Of a stretch of DNA of 64,000 bases, positions 35,850-45,845 are shown piece by piece. Location: the NCBI GenBank assembly GCA_963676655.2, contig CAXXKX010000003.1, forward strand, positions 4,092,001 to 4,156,000, written 5' to 3'. The notes under the pieces were generated by a model that searched no databases, was not told the DNA's origin, and saw nothing but the letters and a program-made list of their open reading frames with translations. The translations under genes were made by a program, and so were the position numbers. Numbering within the stretch: the stretch's first letter is position 1; each line of letters opens with the position of its first letter. Source of the stretch: G963676655 sp963676655 (lineage in GTDB: Bacteria > Verrucomicrobiota > Lentisphaeria > Victivallales > Victivallaceae).

Positions 35850-36611
35850 TTAATATCTGCGATCACCAGTCCAGTAGGAACCGGAGCCGGTAGTATCAAA
35901 ACCGGCGGTGGCGTAGAAACTGGCGACCTTTGAGAAATAAGGTCCGGTTTCAGTGTAGGCGGACCTGACACTTTGGGCGTGTCCGTCACACCAGAGGACG
36001 TTGGCCGAACCGGAGTGTCTGACATCAGCCAGACCGCCGGAAGTGTTGGTAGACGGAAAATACGGGCGGCAGTAATACATGCCGTTGGTGTAATACGGTT
36101 GTGCCACGTCATAGACGTCGATAATATTGACCGTCTTGGCCGGCTTAGGCAGCTGGGACATTTTTGCAGGAGTTTTAATCCGGTCCTCAAATGCCAGTGA
36201 ATTTCCAGCTGCATCGTACAATGACTGGCCGAGGTAGTAATAATTGTAGCCCTGATCCTGCCGGCTCAGATAGGAACCGGTGGCGGTTTGCAGTTTAAAT
36301 GAATCCCGGTATTTGTTTTTTACCGCCGGGCATAACAGCACTTTCGCACTTGAGATCCAACCGCCGTAGATCATTCTTGAGGCCCAGGTGCCGCCGGTAA
36401 TGTCATAGGTTGAGTATGAAGGAAAATATTCTTTATTGTCGTCCTGATATAAGCGGAATGACATTCCAAGTTGTTTTTGGTTATTCAAACAGGCAATGGC
36501 ATGGGCTTTGCTCCGGGCCTGGTTCAGAGCCGGCAGCAGCATCGAGGCGAGAATTGCAATGATCGCTATCACAACAAGCAACTCGATGAGAGTGAAAGAT
36601 CTCTCTTTCAT
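35850..36611 (-). CDS. Pseudopilin-like protein (H-X9-DG), first of a tandem pair
   Basis: The 253-residue protein starts MKERSFTLIELLVV (Ser at -1) and has LNQARSKAHAIACLNNQKQLG and HSGSANVLWCDGH. The middle is Tyr-rich (DQGYNYYYLGQSLYD). I chose ATG 36611 because AAAGGA lies 8 bp upstream; a start 15 bp earlier is in frame but lacks a ribosome site. The LacI gene stops 11 bp upstream, so the two are co-transcribed. Confidence 0.9.
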   Translation of the reverse strand: MKERSFTLIELLVVIAIIAILASMLLPALNQARSKAHAIACLNNQKQLGMSFRLYQDDNKEYFPSYSTYDITGGTWASRMIYGGWISSAKVLLCPAVKNKYRDSFKLQTATGSYLSRQDQGYNYYYLGQSLYDAAGNSLAFEDRIKTPAKMSQLPKPAKTVNIIDVYDVAQPYYTNGMYYCRPYFPSTNTSGGLADVRHSGSANVLWCDGHAQSVRSAYTETGPYFSKVASFYATAGFDTTGSGSYWTGDRRY

Positions 36612-36622
36612 TTTCGATCCTT

Positions 36623-37669
36623 TCAAGATTTTAGGCTATTGTAAAAATTATTGTATATTACTTCGGCCTTGAAAACGATGTCGAATTCTCCGCCGATAAA
36701 TGCATTGTCGACGATTGCCGCGGCAATCTTGTCAACGGGGTGATGGCAGGTTGTGATCGGGAACGGCCCGAACCTGACAGCCGGATTATTGTTAAAGCCG
36801 GTCAGCATGATGTCTTGACCGATACGCAACGAGGTATTCTCTGAAATATATTTGACGCCGCCAAGGGCGTAAATATCGGAAAGGTACAAAATGGCGTCAG
36901 CATCCGGATGTTCTTTAAGGATACGTGAGGTAACCTCATAGCCCTGTTCGAAATAACTGCGGTCATAATCGTTTTCTGAAAAAAGTTTTTCATCGAACAG
37001 GAAAATTCTTTCGCTGGCTTCACTGTGCAAAGCATCGCAAAAGGCCCGACATCTGGAACCGGGATTTTTAATGTCGAGAGAACGGTTGGCAAGAAACAAA
37101 TTCTTTTTTCCGAGTGCCAGAAAATGATTGACTATTTCGGTAATAGCGCAACTGGAATCCACTCTGACCTGACGATGGCAGTTGGAGTTATACGAGACGT
37201 AGTTAAGCTGACGTTTAATTAAAATGTTCTCAATTTCCTCCATCCCGAAAGGGGAACCGATCATGATAAATGTGTCGCAGCCGCGATCAATCATCGAGTG
37301 GACGGTTTCGATATTGTTTTTCGGGTCCCGGTCCATGGTTTGCAGATTAGCCGAGTAACCGAGTTCCTTGAACCCTTCGGTCAACTGCAATACCAGTTCG
37401 CGCATATGTTCCTGTCGTCTCGCCGCCGGGGTGGATATAAGTATTGTGGCGATTTTCAGCGATTCACCCTTGAGCAGTTTATGTCCGAGATTCGGGCGAT
37501 AGCCCATTTCGCGCGCGGTCTCTTTGATCAGTTCACGCGTTTTCTCCGAACTGTAATTGCGTTGATTACCGGTCAAAATCTGGGATACCGTGGATACGGA
37601 CAAGCCGGTTTTCCGGGCGATATCTTTTAACGTGACCCGGGATTTTCTGTTTTTTACGACTGTTGCCAA
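36623..37669 (-). CDS. LacI family transcriptional regulator
   Basis: The helix-turn-helix VTLKDIARKTGLSVSTVSQILTG (about 12-34) and the hinge RPNLGHKLLKGE are followed by a LacI-type ligand domain (AAIVDNAFIGGEFDIVF at the end, TGFNNNPAVRFGPFPITTCHHP). The start is taken as TTG 37669 because GAGG lies six bases upstream; a further in-frame TTG at 37681 would place the ribosome site inside the gene. It heads a minus-strand set of two pseudopilins and a GH42-like enzyme. The promoter at 37712-37740 is near consensus, and a 14-bp palindrome follows it. Confidence 0.9.
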   Translation of the reverse strand: MATVVKNRKSRVTLKDIARKTGLSVSTVSQILTGNQRNYSSEKTRELIKETAREMGYRPNLGHKLLKGESLKIATILISTPAARRQEHMRELVLQLTEGFKELGYSANLQTMDRDPKNNIETVHSMIDRGCDTFIMIGSPFGMEEIENILIKRQLNYVSYNSNCHRQVRVDSSCAITEIVNHFLALGKKNLFLANRSLDIKNPGSRCRAFCDALHSEASERIFLFDEKLFSENDYDRSYFEQGYEVTSRILKEHPDADAILYLSDIYALGGVKYISENTSLRIGQDIMLTGFNNNPAVRFGPFPITTCHHPVDKIAAAIVDNAFIGGEFDIVFKAEVIYNNFYNSLKS

Positions 37670-37690
37670 AATAAACCTCAAAAAAGTTAC

Positions 37691-37704
37691 ACATAATATT
37701 ATGT
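37691..37704 (-). promoter_or_regulatory. Palindrome downstream of the -10, candidate operator
   Basis: ACATAATATTATGT is a perfect 14-bp palindrome 7 bp past the -10 of the LacI module. It lacks the central CG usual for LacI sites, so the assignment is weaker than at the other modules. Confidence 0.4.
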
Positions 37705-37711
37705 ATGTATT

Positions 37712-37740
37712 ATTATATATGATTAAAAACGAAAAGTCAA
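37712..37740 (-). promoter_or_regulatory. Near-consensus promoter of the LacI-GH42 module
   Basis: TTGACT (37740-37735), 17 bp, TATAAT (37717-37712) on the minus strand. Only the last base of the -35 differs from the consensus. Confidence 0.78.
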
Positions 37741-37870
37741 TACCAAGTTCAGGAAAAATAAAATTTTGTCACAGACGCTTCGTAAACGCTCAATATTTTC
37801 TTGATATGAATCCTCAATTTATTTACGAATCTTGATTTTTCGAGACAGAATAATCTGGTCGAATTGCAGA

Positions 37871-38473
37871 TGGAGGGCGAGAGTCTCTCGAGCCGCCCGT
37901 CTGCGCGGCATGTCCGGCTCAACGACGTTTCGCCCTCCAGAAATGAATTACCAAGCCGGAAGTCTTCTAATAAATTCAGTTTTAGTTGAGATGTGATTGC
38001 CGATTGAAAAAACACGTTTTTAAACCTTGTCTCAGCCCTGAAAGGGCGTAACATATCATAGCCCGGGGTGATTGAGCAATGCGAATGAACCCCGGGTGAG
38101 ATTTCTCTACAGAATTAAGCGCTGTAAGTGCGAAATATCAAAAAGGGTTGATGTGGAGTTTCTCATATGTCGCGCTTTCAGCGCTGTTTTTTTATGGTGG
38201 ATTTTTTCCTGGGGTTTATTCGCGTTGCTCAATCACCCCAGGCTGGGTATATGTCGCGCTTTCAGCGCTGGTTCGCCGCTAGGCAGGGGGGCCGTTGAAA
38301 AGTTCTTTACCCACAATACTTTCGCCGTTCGGAGCCCGGCTCCCACAGTATTCAAATCATTCGATGTTCAATGTGTTTTGTGGAGGGCGAGAGTCTCTCG
38401 AGCCGCTGTCTGCGCGGCATGGTCGGTTCAACCGCAAGGATATGCATCCCCGTTTGCAATTTTCGCCCTCCAG
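37871..38473. repeat. Large repeat A: palindromic core, GCGCTTTCAGCGC motifs, second core
   Basis: The block starts with a palindromic core (37871-37940), then about 330 bp including GCCCTGAAAGGGC, CCCGGGGTGATTGAGCAA and TGTCGCGCTTTCAGCGCTG motifs, and ends with a variant core (38381-38473). The same order recurs at 52083-52720 in direct orientation, there with about 90 bp extra. No credible gene lies inside. The short stretch between 37670 and the block holds only the promoter, and 38474-38706 shows nothing I can name. Confidence 0.85.
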
Positions 38474-38706
38474 ATTTGAATGAACAGGTTCAAAGTCTTT
38501 GAGTAAATTCAATTTTCGGCGAGGCCTGTGTATGTCTATTTCTCGAAACAAGTGGACAATTAACTGTTCTTTCCATGTTTGTTATTCTATAGCAAGTTTG
38601 TTTGCAATAACTGGCATTGAAGTATATATTGGTTTGAGGAGATACCCATAAAGTCTTAAATCAGTTTAAGACGTGTTTTTTGCTTTTTAGGTCGGTTTTA
38701 AGTATC

Positions 38707-38811
38707 ATGGAAATAAAGCAGGGATTCTACATAGAAATATTTCCAAAGCATTGGATTGAAGGATTAGAAGATGGATGCCCCAAAGCTAAAGATGATCATA
38801 TGTGGCTTTAA
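38707..38811 (+). CDS. Small ORF, 34 aa, uncertain
   Basis: ATG 38707 opens a 34-codon frame starting MEIKQGFYIEIFPKHW and ending DDHMWL before TAA. Its composition looks protein-like (Trp, Asp, Glu, Lys) and it stops just before the next gene at 38825. It may be a leader peptide or the tail of a lost gene. No ribosome site was seen. Confidence 0.25.
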   Translation: MEIKQGFYIEIFPKHWIEGLEDGCPKAKDDHMWL

Positions 38812-38824
38812 TTTACGAAATAAA

Positions 38825-39490
38825 ATGAAGACTTCTTTGTTGGTTATTTTTTTATTTTATTTTTTATCTTCCCAGGTGTTTGCAGGAAACGAAAACTCGA
38901 ATGATTATTATAAAAACTTGATTATTGCAAAATGGTTTAAAACTAAAAAAATCTTTGACATTGAAATGTCTTTGAATCTTAATAACGTTCCTATTAATCA
39001 ACTGAAGGAGATCAATAATTCTTTTTTTCCGCTATATAACATAAAAAAAATGTTTGTTTTAGATCTTGCAAAGCGTCCTCACTTTTTTTTGAAATCCAGA
39101 AAAGTGTTAGTTGTCAATAATGACAACAAAGCTCATTTTCTTGAAACAGAAAGTGATGTTTTTGGTTTTGTGGCAAAAAAATATAAGGCTGAAAACTATG
39201 GTGTCCAGTTTCTTTTTGAAACCTTATTATTTTTAAAATATGCAAGAGGATATAATTTTATTGTAAACCAGAATCTTGATAAATACTATAATGAGTTTAA
39301 TAAAAATGATTCAGATATTTTGAAGAATAACAATGGCATCACAATGACCAGAAAAAATAACGTTATTTTATGCCAATCCCTTTTCTCGACAATAAATGGT
39401 AATGTTGTTATTATAATTGAAGTAAAAATGTCTCCAAAGTCAATTTTAGTAACGAAAAAGAAAGAGAAAGTTTTTTGGGATTTTATCTAA
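38825..39490 (+). CDS. Secreted hypothetical protein, AT-rich
   Basis: The protein of about 221 residues begins with a good signal peptide (MKTSLLVIFLFYFLSSQVFA, cut before GNE). Its composition is rich in Lys, Asn, Phe and Ile (GNENSNDYYKNLIIAKWF, NNVPINQLKEINNSFFPLY). The coding AT content is much higher than in the enzyme genes around it, which suggests a different origin. No family is recognised. An alternative ATG at 38771 has AAGGA upstream but would add 18 residues before the signal peptide. It lies inside the first repeat island. Confidence 0.6.
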   Translation: MKTSLLVIFLFYFLSSQVFAGNENSNDYYKNLIIAKWFKTKKIFDIEMSLNLNNVPINQLKEINNSFFPLYNIKKMFVLDLAKRPHFFLKSRKVLVVNNDNKAHFLETESDVFGFVAKKYKAENYGVQFLFETLLFLKYARGYNFIVNQNLDKYYNEFNKNDSDILKNNNGITMTRKNNVILCQSLFSTINGNVVIIIEVKMSPKSILVTKKKEKVFWDFI

Positions 39491-39779
39491 TGTCATTTGA
39501 GTAAGAGTATTGTTTTATTCAAAAATATGGATGAATCCGAACATTTTAACGCAAAACCTTGAGAATCCGGATGTGGTGCATTTGGCATGGACAGTAATTT
39601 TCAGTTCTGTGATTGTGTGGCCTGATATTGGAGAATTAAAACCTTGAAAAGAAGTCATATAAAAATAATCGTTTATTTAAAAAATGACTCTTGCATTATA
39701 ATCTCCAATTATTTACATGGTGAATAGAAAGAATTAAAGCCATTCTGGCTTGATCCCTCGCATTCGCAAGTGCTCTTTC

Positions 39780-40187
39780 TTACCCTTTGTCTTTACGAAT
39801 TAAGTTGTGCCACCAATGAGAACATTTATTTTTACATTTTGTTTTACGTCGTATCTCATCTGCAAGCGAAAATAATGTTAATAAAAGAAGAAAAATTTTA
39901 GAGTATTCATCATGAGGTAAATTTAAGATTTTATTAAGTTGAACCTTCAATGCACCCTTTTGAATAAGAACGCATGGGGTATATGTTTTTTTAAGTTTAA
40001 CTTTATCAAGAGTTGTTACGACATCGCTTTCTTTTGCTCCGGCTTGCAGTATATAAAGAGATAAACTGCGCAATACGTCAAGTTGTGTATTAGAATCCAA
40101 ATTATTAAACCACTCGCATCCAACCTCAACATCAATTATTTGTTGAGCTAACTTATTAATGAAAATACTATTTTCTTCAGAAATCAT
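39780..40187 (-). CDS. DUF5958-like small protein
   Basis: The 135-residue protein has INKLAQQIIDVEVGCEWF, LDVLRSLSLYILQAGAKESD and a C-terminal CKNKCSHWWHNLIRKD. This combination I associate with DUF5958, found in scattered bacteria, often in Bacteroidetes, with no known function. ATG 40187 has AAGGA six bases upstream. It is AT-rich like the previous gene and is followed on the other side by the repeat array. The 39491-39779 gap shows nothing. Confidence 0.7.
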   Translation of the reverse strand: MISEENSIFINKLAQQIIDVEVGCEWFNNLDSNTQLDVLRSLSLYILQAGAKESDVVTTLDKVKLKKTYTPCVLIQKGALKVQLNKILNLPHDEYSKIFLLLLTLFSLADEIRRKTKCKNKCSHWWHNLIRKDKG

Positions 40188-40210
40188 TATTATCCTTAGA
40201 GGCAATCCTT

Positions 40211-40974
40211 ATCAATGCTTAGGTCGAAGTTTTTTGGTATTCAAATCATTCGAAGTTCGATGTTAAACGGAACAGTTGCCCTGCGCAATGCTCTCACTTC
40301 GTTGTCGAAGTTCGATGTTCAAAGTGTTTTGTGGAGGGCGAGAGTCTCTCGAGCCGCCCGTCTGCGCGGCATGTCCGGCTCAACAGAGTTTCGCCCTCCA
40401 GGGATCAATGCTTAGGTCGAAGTTTTTTGGTATTCAAATCATTCGAAGTTCGATGTTAAACGGAACAGTTGCCCTGCGCAATGCTCGTGCTCACTTCGTT
40501 GTCGAAGTTCAATGTTCAATGTGTTTTGTGGAGGGCGAGAGTCTCTCGAGCCGCCCGTTTGCGCTGCATGTCCAGCTCAACAGAGTTTCGCCCTCCAGGG
40601 ATCAATGCTTAGGCCGAAGTTTTTTGGTATTCAAATCATTCGAAGTTTGATGTTAAACGGAACAGTTGCCCTGTGCAATGCTCTCACTTCGTTGTCGAAG
40701 TTCGATGTGTTTTGTGGAGGGCGAGAGTCTCTCGAGCCGCCCGTCTGCGCGGCATGTCCGGCTCAACGGAGTTTCGCCCTCCAGGGATCAATGCTTAGGT
40801 CGAAGTTTTTTGGTATTCAAATCATTCGAAGTTCGATGTTAAACGGAACAGTTGCCCTGCGCAATTCTCACGCTCACTTCGTTATCGATGTTCGATGTGT
40901 TTTGTGGAGGGCGAGAGTCTCTCGAGCCGCCCGTCTGCGCGGCATGTCCGGCTCAACGGAGTTTCGCCCTCCAG
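40211..40974. repeat. Tandem array of about 190-bp units, four palindromic cores
   Basis: Each unit has a spacer of about 120 bp starting ATCAATGCTTAGGTCGAAG, then a 70-bp core. The core runs from TGGAGGGCGA to TCGCCCTCCA, a perfect 10-bp terminal inverted repeat, with inner palindromes GAGAGTCTCTC and GAGCCG...CGGCTC. Cores lie at 40332-40401, 40529-40598, 40715-40784 and 40905-40974, spaced 197, 186 and 190 bp. Long open frames through it are repeat artefacts. The 40975-41370 stretch holds a low-complexity CTAATTTCTAATT run (41278-41308) and a GGGGGC/GCCCCC hairpin. Confidence 0.9.
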
Positions 40975-41370
40975 ATGAACACAATCTGATGAAACTGAGT
41001 TTTACTAACAAAGATATAGAGAATCCCTGAGAGTGTTGAGCAGGAATTTAGTGAATTTCGGGCAAATCAATAACAGCATCAGCCCCTATGGTTGTCAGGG
41101 CAAAACAACGTTTTTTGTTTTTTTAGATCCCGACCTGTAAACTTCTGCAATTTTTTTGCAGAATATTTTTAACAAGTAGCCTTAAAGGTTTATCCTCAGA
41201 GGGTTTAAAAGGAAACGAAGCGCAGCGTGGAGGCAGGCGGAACGCCGGAGCAAAGCGGCATTCTCCCTTTTCCAACATTTCTAATTTCTAATTCGTAATT
41301 TCTAATTTAGTTCCGGCTATGCTTAGGGGGCTTTAAAATGTTTGCCCCCGTTTTTTATTGGTCTTGACTG

Positions 41371-44300
41371 TTAGAAACCGCCGTTGCTGGAGATGGCTAG
41401 GATGATCGGGGTCTGTTTGCCTTCGGCGGAGATGATTTCGACCGATTTGACCGGGACTTTTTTCGTGTCGGTGGCCAACTCAAATACCCGTAAATAACGC
41501 CAGGCCGGTTTGCCGGTAGTGGTGTTGGTGACTTTGACCGGGACCGGTTTGGATTCCTCTTTGGGGTCATAGCCGTTCCACCAGTTATTGCAGTTCTTGG
41601 GAATGTTTACCTTGACTTCCTTCTTCGAACCGTCGGCAAAATTCACTACATATTCCGCGATGTCTCCGGGTGCGCCCCAGGAGGCGGCGTGCAGGAAGTA
41701 GAGAACCCGGACCTTGCGGTTGATCGGAATCACAACCCGCTTCGGCATTTTGGGGGTAACCGCTTTGCCGTACATGGTTATGACCGCTTTGCCGTGATTG
41801 GCTTTGGGATCGACAATGTCGAAGGTGACGCCGTAGAAATTATGTTTTCCCGGCTTCAAGTCGCGCAGGTCGTTCAGCGGGCCTTCATCGCTCCAGCCGC
41901 CTTTGCCGTTGCCTGCTTTGTCGTCGGCCAGCCCCATGTTGCAGTATTTGCGGATGTCAACGGTGAAATTACCGGACAGATTTTCGCTCGGCGCGACAAA
42001 ATCGGGCAGAGTGGGGACTTTGGGTTTTTCGGGACCGTCGTTTATAATCAGTTCTTCCGGGGCTTTGATGATTTTTATTTGCGCGTTTTGCAGGGCTTGC
42101 GCCACGACCTCGGCTTTGGCGTCGACATGGATGTAGAACGGCTCTCCGGTTATGGTTAATTTTGCCGGATCGGCCGACATTTTGTGACCCATGATATTGA
42201 TAATATTGGTAACTTTGCCGGGCCATTTGCAGGTAAGTTCAAGTTTTCCTTCATCGCCGCACCAGAGCAGGACGACGGAGCCGTTGGAGCGTTTTTGCTG
42301 ATGCACATTGGCCCAGAAACGTCCGGCTTTGGCCCGGTATACCCGGGTCTTGAAAGTCGTCCAGTCCAACTGGTCCTGCATGATCACGCGGGCCATCAAT
42401 TTTGGACGCGGGGCGTTGTTGATATCAATCATTGAGTTATTCAAGTACGCTTTGGCGGAAGACGCCGGAATCCGGTTTTGCAGATAGATGAAATGTTTTT
42501 GAACATGCTGGCTCATCAGGTTGGCTTCGCCCTGGACGGTCCTGATAGCGCCTTTGCGCCAGTTCATCGGTTGACGTTCCTTTTCCGGCGGGAGCTGCGG
42601 GTTGTCGATTCCCCGCAGGAAAGTGGTGTCGCCGCAACCTGCCTCGGTACTCCACATCGGGAGTTTTTTCCCGTTGCCGTACTTCACCGCCATTTCGTTG
42701 AAGTGATCTATCACCGATTTGAGTTTGGCGTATGATTCGGTGACCGGCCCCAGATGGCAGCCGTAGTGGAAAGATATCGCGTCGAGGTTTTTGAACGCGC
42801 CGGCCTTTGCCGCTTTTTCATGCCAGACCCAGGCGGGGCAGGTATAGCCGGCCGACATTACAACGCAGTCCGGATCGGCTTTTTTGGCGGCTTTGATTGC
42901 TACTTGCACCATTTTGCCGAACTCTTCCGGCGAGCCTTTCCAGAAAATGCCGACGGCCGGTTCATTCCAGATCTCCCAGTATTTGATGTAATCCTTGTAT
43001 CGGGAAACCGTGTTATAGACATATTTTTCAAGCAATTTCAGGTTGGGGGCCCAGCATTTATTGTAGCCGGCCTTTTTCGGTTTAGGCTGCGGTACGGCGG
43101 CGGCCCAGTATGGCGTGGTGAAGAGTTGTCCGAGCAGCGGCATTTTGTATTTTTTCAAAGACTGCAATTGAAAATCATAGGTCCAGGTGAATTTACCGGG
43201 ATCAGGCTGTACTTTGAACCACCAGGTGGTCTGGACCATATTGTGGTTGCGCTGCCAGGTTTGGCCGAGCCGGGCTCCCTGGGCCAGGAATTTGCCGTCG
43301 CTCCAGGCGTTTATGTGATTGCCGAAGAACGAATCCGGATCGCGTTGCGGCGGCGGCGGATAACAGGCAAAACTGCTCAGGTCGCGGATTTTTTCAGAAC
43401 CGTTGACTTGATATTTCGCTTCAACTTTGTAAATGCCTTTGAGTTTTGGAGTAAATGTAATTTTCAAAGTTTTTTCCGTTCCCGGCTGAAGTTGCAGTTT
43501 AACACTTTTGCGGTCACAGGCCTGCATCCAGAAATCACGCAGGGTGAAGGTCACGGTATCGGTAAATTCCCGGGTAGAAGGATTTCTGACCGGAATTTCA
43601 GCGGTAAAAGGTTCGCCGGGACTGACGATAGTTTTTTTCGGCAACATTGTTTTCAGGTCGAATCTGATATTGGGCGCACTGGCTGACGCGGAGACGCTTT
43701 TCAAGGCCGAGATTTGGCATTTCAGGTTGGTGATTTCGCTGGAAACCTTAACGCCCAGGGCTTTGGCGAATTTACCCGGAGCCGCGCAGAGCGCCGCGAT
43801 CTGCCATGCCGCCAGCGGTTCCTTGAAACAGACCAGTTCGTCGAGCGTCCCGTTCAGATTGTCGCCGATAAATAATTCTCCGGCCGGTGATACGCTGTCA
43901 GCCATCCGGCTCGAGGTCGCGTTGCCGATAAGCTTACCGTCTATATAGAGTTCTTTCCGGCCTGATTTTTTATCCCAGACAACGGCGACCTGATGCCATT
44001 GTCCAGCTTTCCAGCTCTTGACAAGGCTGGTTTGCGGCGAGTAATCCCAACGGAAATATTCACCGTTATGCATGCCGGTCATAAAGAATAACAGTTTGCG
44101 CTGTGGTTGTATGCTCAAAACAAAATGTCCGGCCCGGAAGAGATTGACCGGCTTTTTCAGCGTTTTGAAATCCTGATCCAGTTTTACCCACAAGGCTAGA
44201 CTGCCCCGTGTTATGTCAAAGTTTTTCGTTGAGTTATAATTGATCTTTGTTCCCTGAAGCGAGACCGCTTGATTGACGATACCGGGCACGAATGATATTT

Positions 44301-45141
44301 TGCCGCCGCTCTTAAAACTTTTTGAGCCGGAAGCCTTCAGCGGCGCGGCCTCGCGGTTAAAAGGCAGATAGAAAGAGACGTGCTTGACCGGGAGCATTTT
44401 TTCCGGATCAATTTTACCGGGGACAACCGTTGTTTTGGCTGTTTTGATTTGTTTTGCCGCCTGGCCTGGCTGCTTGAAGACAAAGTTTATTTCTTCGGGG
44501 GGTAGTACCCGGTTCCAGATGAACAGCTCATCATAGAGGCCGGGGGCGTTGTTTCCTATCAGGATTTTGGACCCCGGTTTAGGAGCGACCGGCATCAGGT
44601 CCGTTACATTATTCTTGACTTGTTTTCCGTTGATAAACAGGGCTTTCCTGCCGCTTTTTTTATCCCAGGTAAACGCAATATGCTGCCAGTCGCCGGGCCG
44701 CCATTTCCGCATATCGTTCCAGTAACAGCCGTAGTCCCATTTGAATCCTTTTGCAGGTCTGGTCAGCCCGGTCATGAAAAAGGCGCGTTGAATCTTCGGC
44801 AGATATTTTGCCGCGATATGAACGGCTTCAAAAAAAGTCCTGCCGCCTTTGTCAGCCGGGTTCGGGGTCCAGGCCGGTTGGTGCCAGAACGCGACGGTCC
44901 CGGCATCGACTTTGATATTTCCGTCGATAATGAAACGCAAGGTATCTGATAGTTTGACCGCCTGACCGTTTTTGCCGGGAACAAATTCCTCATTCGCGAC
45001 TTCTGAAAAATCGGCCCCCCTGGCAAACGCCGGTTTGCAGCTATCCTCGAACGGCGCATAAAAGCGAAGTTGGTCATTCAAATCCGCCCCGGTGCAAATA
45101 ATCGAAATCAAGGCAAAAAAAACTCCAGTGATATTTTTCAT
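41371..45141 (-). CDS. Secreted LamG-LamG-GH-A glycoside hydrolase
   Basis: The 1256-residue protein has a signal peptide (MKNITGVFFALISIICTGA). Two LamG domains follow (about 25-230 and 260-460; each has WQHIAFTWDKKSGRKALF or WHQVAVVWDKKSGRKELY). Next comes a short beta domain, then a TIM barrel from about 590. YWEIWNEPAVGIFW (Glu near 726) is the acid/base and LPMWSTEAGCGD (Glu near 832) the probable nucleophile, as in clan GH-A (GH39/GH5-like). A late domain (KVRVLYFLHAASWGAPGDIA) looks like a carbohydrate-binding sandwich. The start is ATG 45141 with AGGAAG upstream. It follows a pseudopilin by 23 bp and closes the LacI-sulfatase set. Confidence 0.87.
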   Translation of the reverse strand: MKNITGVFFALISIICTGADLNDQLRFYAPFEDSCKPAFARGADFSEVANEEFVPGKNGQAVKLSDTLRFIIDGNIKVDAGTVAFWHQPAWTPNPADKGGRTFFEAVHIAAKYLPKIQRAFFMTGLTRPAKGFKWDYGCYWNDMRKWRPGDWQHIAFTWDKKSGRKALFINGKQVKNNVTDLMPVAPKPGSKILIGNNAPGLYDELFIWNRVLPPEEINFVFKQPGQAAKQIKTAKTTVVPGKIDPEKMLPVKHVSFYLPFNREAAPLKASGSKSFKSGGKISFVPGIVNQAVSLQGTKINYNSTKNFDITRGSLALWVKLDQDFKTLKKPVNLFRAGHFVLSIQPQRKLLFFMTGMHNGEYFRWDYSPQTSLVKSWKAGQWHQVAVVWDKKSGRKELYIDGKLIGNATSSRMADSVSPAGELFIGDNLNGTLDELVCFKEPLAAWQIAALCAAPGKFAKALGVKVSSEITNLKCQISALKSVSASASAPNIRFDLKTMLPKKTIVSPGEPFTAEIPVRNPSTREFTDTVTFTLRDFWMQACDRKSVKLQLQPGTEKTLKITFTPKLKGIYKVEAKYQVNGSEKIRDLSSFACYPPPPQRDPDSFFGNHINAWSDGKFLAQGARLGQTWQRNHNMVQTTWWFKVQPDPGKFTWTYDFQLQSLKKYKMPLLGQLFTTPYWAAAVPQPKPKKAGYNKCWAPNLKLLEKYVYNTVSRYKDYIKYWEIWNEPAVGIFWKGSPEEFGKMVQVAIKAAKKADPDCVVMSAGYTCPAWVWHEKAAKAGAFKNLDAISFHYGCHLGPVTESYAKLKSVIDHFNEMAVKYGNGKKLPMWSTEAGCGDTTFLRGIDNPQLPPEKERQPMNWRKGAIRTVQGEANLMSQHVQKHFIYLQNRIPASSAKAYLNNSMIDINNAPRPKLMARVIMQDQLDWTTFKTRVYRAKAGRFWANVHQQKRSNGSVVLLWCGDEGKLELTCKWPGKVTNIINIMGHKMSADPAKLTITGEPFYIHVDAKAEVVAQALQNAQIKIIKAPEELIINDGPEKPKVPTLPDFVAPSENLSGNFTVDIRKYCNMGLADDKAGNGKGGWSDEGPLNDLRDLKPGKHNFYGVTFDIVDPKANHGKAVITMYGKAVTPKMPKRVVIPINRKVRVLYFLHAASWGAPGDIAEYVVNFADGSKKEVKVNIPKNCNNWWNGYDPKEESKPVPVKVTNTTTGKPAWRYLRVFELATDTKKVPVKSVEIISAEGKQTPIILAISSNGGF

Positions 45142-45164
45142 CAAATTCTTCCTGTTGCTGAATT

Positions 45165-45845
45165 TTACTTGTATTGTGGTAACCAGTAGGTCATGTCGTT
45201 TGCCAGCACGAAACTTTTCTTGCGGGTGGCATGGCCGTCAATAAAAGCGATATTGACGCCGTCACCGTGGAGCGGGGTGATCGTACCGAAATAGCCGGAG
45301 GTCAAATATCTGCATAATCTATTATTGTTCCCATTATCCGCCCCCATGGCCGCGTCTCCGAGTAATACCGATTTCGAGGTATTTTTCAGCCGGGTTACTT
45401 TGACGGATATTTTTTCCCAACCTGGAGTGGCGGATGTGTTCCATGAATGATTCAACGGCAGGTGAAGGTTAAAGCCGTATGCTGAGTAGCCGTAGGCGTA
45501 ACCATTTACGTCGTATAGTTTTTTTATTGCTGCGCCATCTGTTTTCTTGAAAACAAAATTGGGACAATGATAGAGTTTGACGTCAAGTGAATACGGATAA
45601 AGAGAGTCGCACCATCCGCGGGTGTTAGTGGCGCGACCTGGGGTTATCGGAGTTGTTCTTGCATCATTGTCATCGCAATACTGGACCATTGCCAGACCTA
45701 ATTGTTTTAAGTTGTTGACGCATTTAATTGCTTTCGCTTTGTCTCTGGCCTGATTGAGCGCAGGCAGCAGCATCGATGCGAGGATGGCGATGATTGCGAT
45801 CACGACCAGCAGTTCAATTAGTGTGAAATGGTTTCTCTTGTTCAT
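45165..45845 (-). CDS. Pseudopilin-like protein (H-X9-DG)
   Basis: The 226-residue protein has MNKRNHFTLIELLVV (His at -1), LNQARDKAKAIKCVNNLKQLG and HGDGVNIAFIDGH. AAAGGA precedes the ATG. It follows the sulfatase at 45971-47560 by 125 bp, with no clear promoter between, and leads into the LamG glycoside hydrolase, so it is likely part of the same five-gene regulated set. Confidence 0.92.
   Translation of the reverse strand: MNKRNHFTLIELLVVIAIIAILASMLLPALNQARDKAKAIKCVNNLKQLGLAMVQYCDDNDARTTPITPGRATNTRGWCDSLYPYSLDVKLYHCPNFVFKKTDGAAIKKLYDVNGYAYGYSAYGFNLHLPLNHSWNTSATPGWEKISVKVTRLKNTSKSVLLGDAAMGADNGNNNRLCRYLTSGYFGTITPLHGDGVNIAFIDGHATRKKSFVLANDMTYWLPQYK

Noticed and set aside
40211..40974. CRISPR-like appearance of regularly spaced repeats
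   Set aside because: Units are about 190 bp, the spacers are themselves near identical and no cas genes are present.
40276..41030. Long open frames through the array (also at 49597-50074 and 52340-53071)
   Set aside because: They translate the same repeat over and over, lack ribosome sites and change frame at each unit.
41326..41356. GGGGGC/GCCCCC hairpin with T-run as a terminator
   Set aside because: It points along the plus strand, where no gene precedes it, and the stem is short with a 12-base loop.
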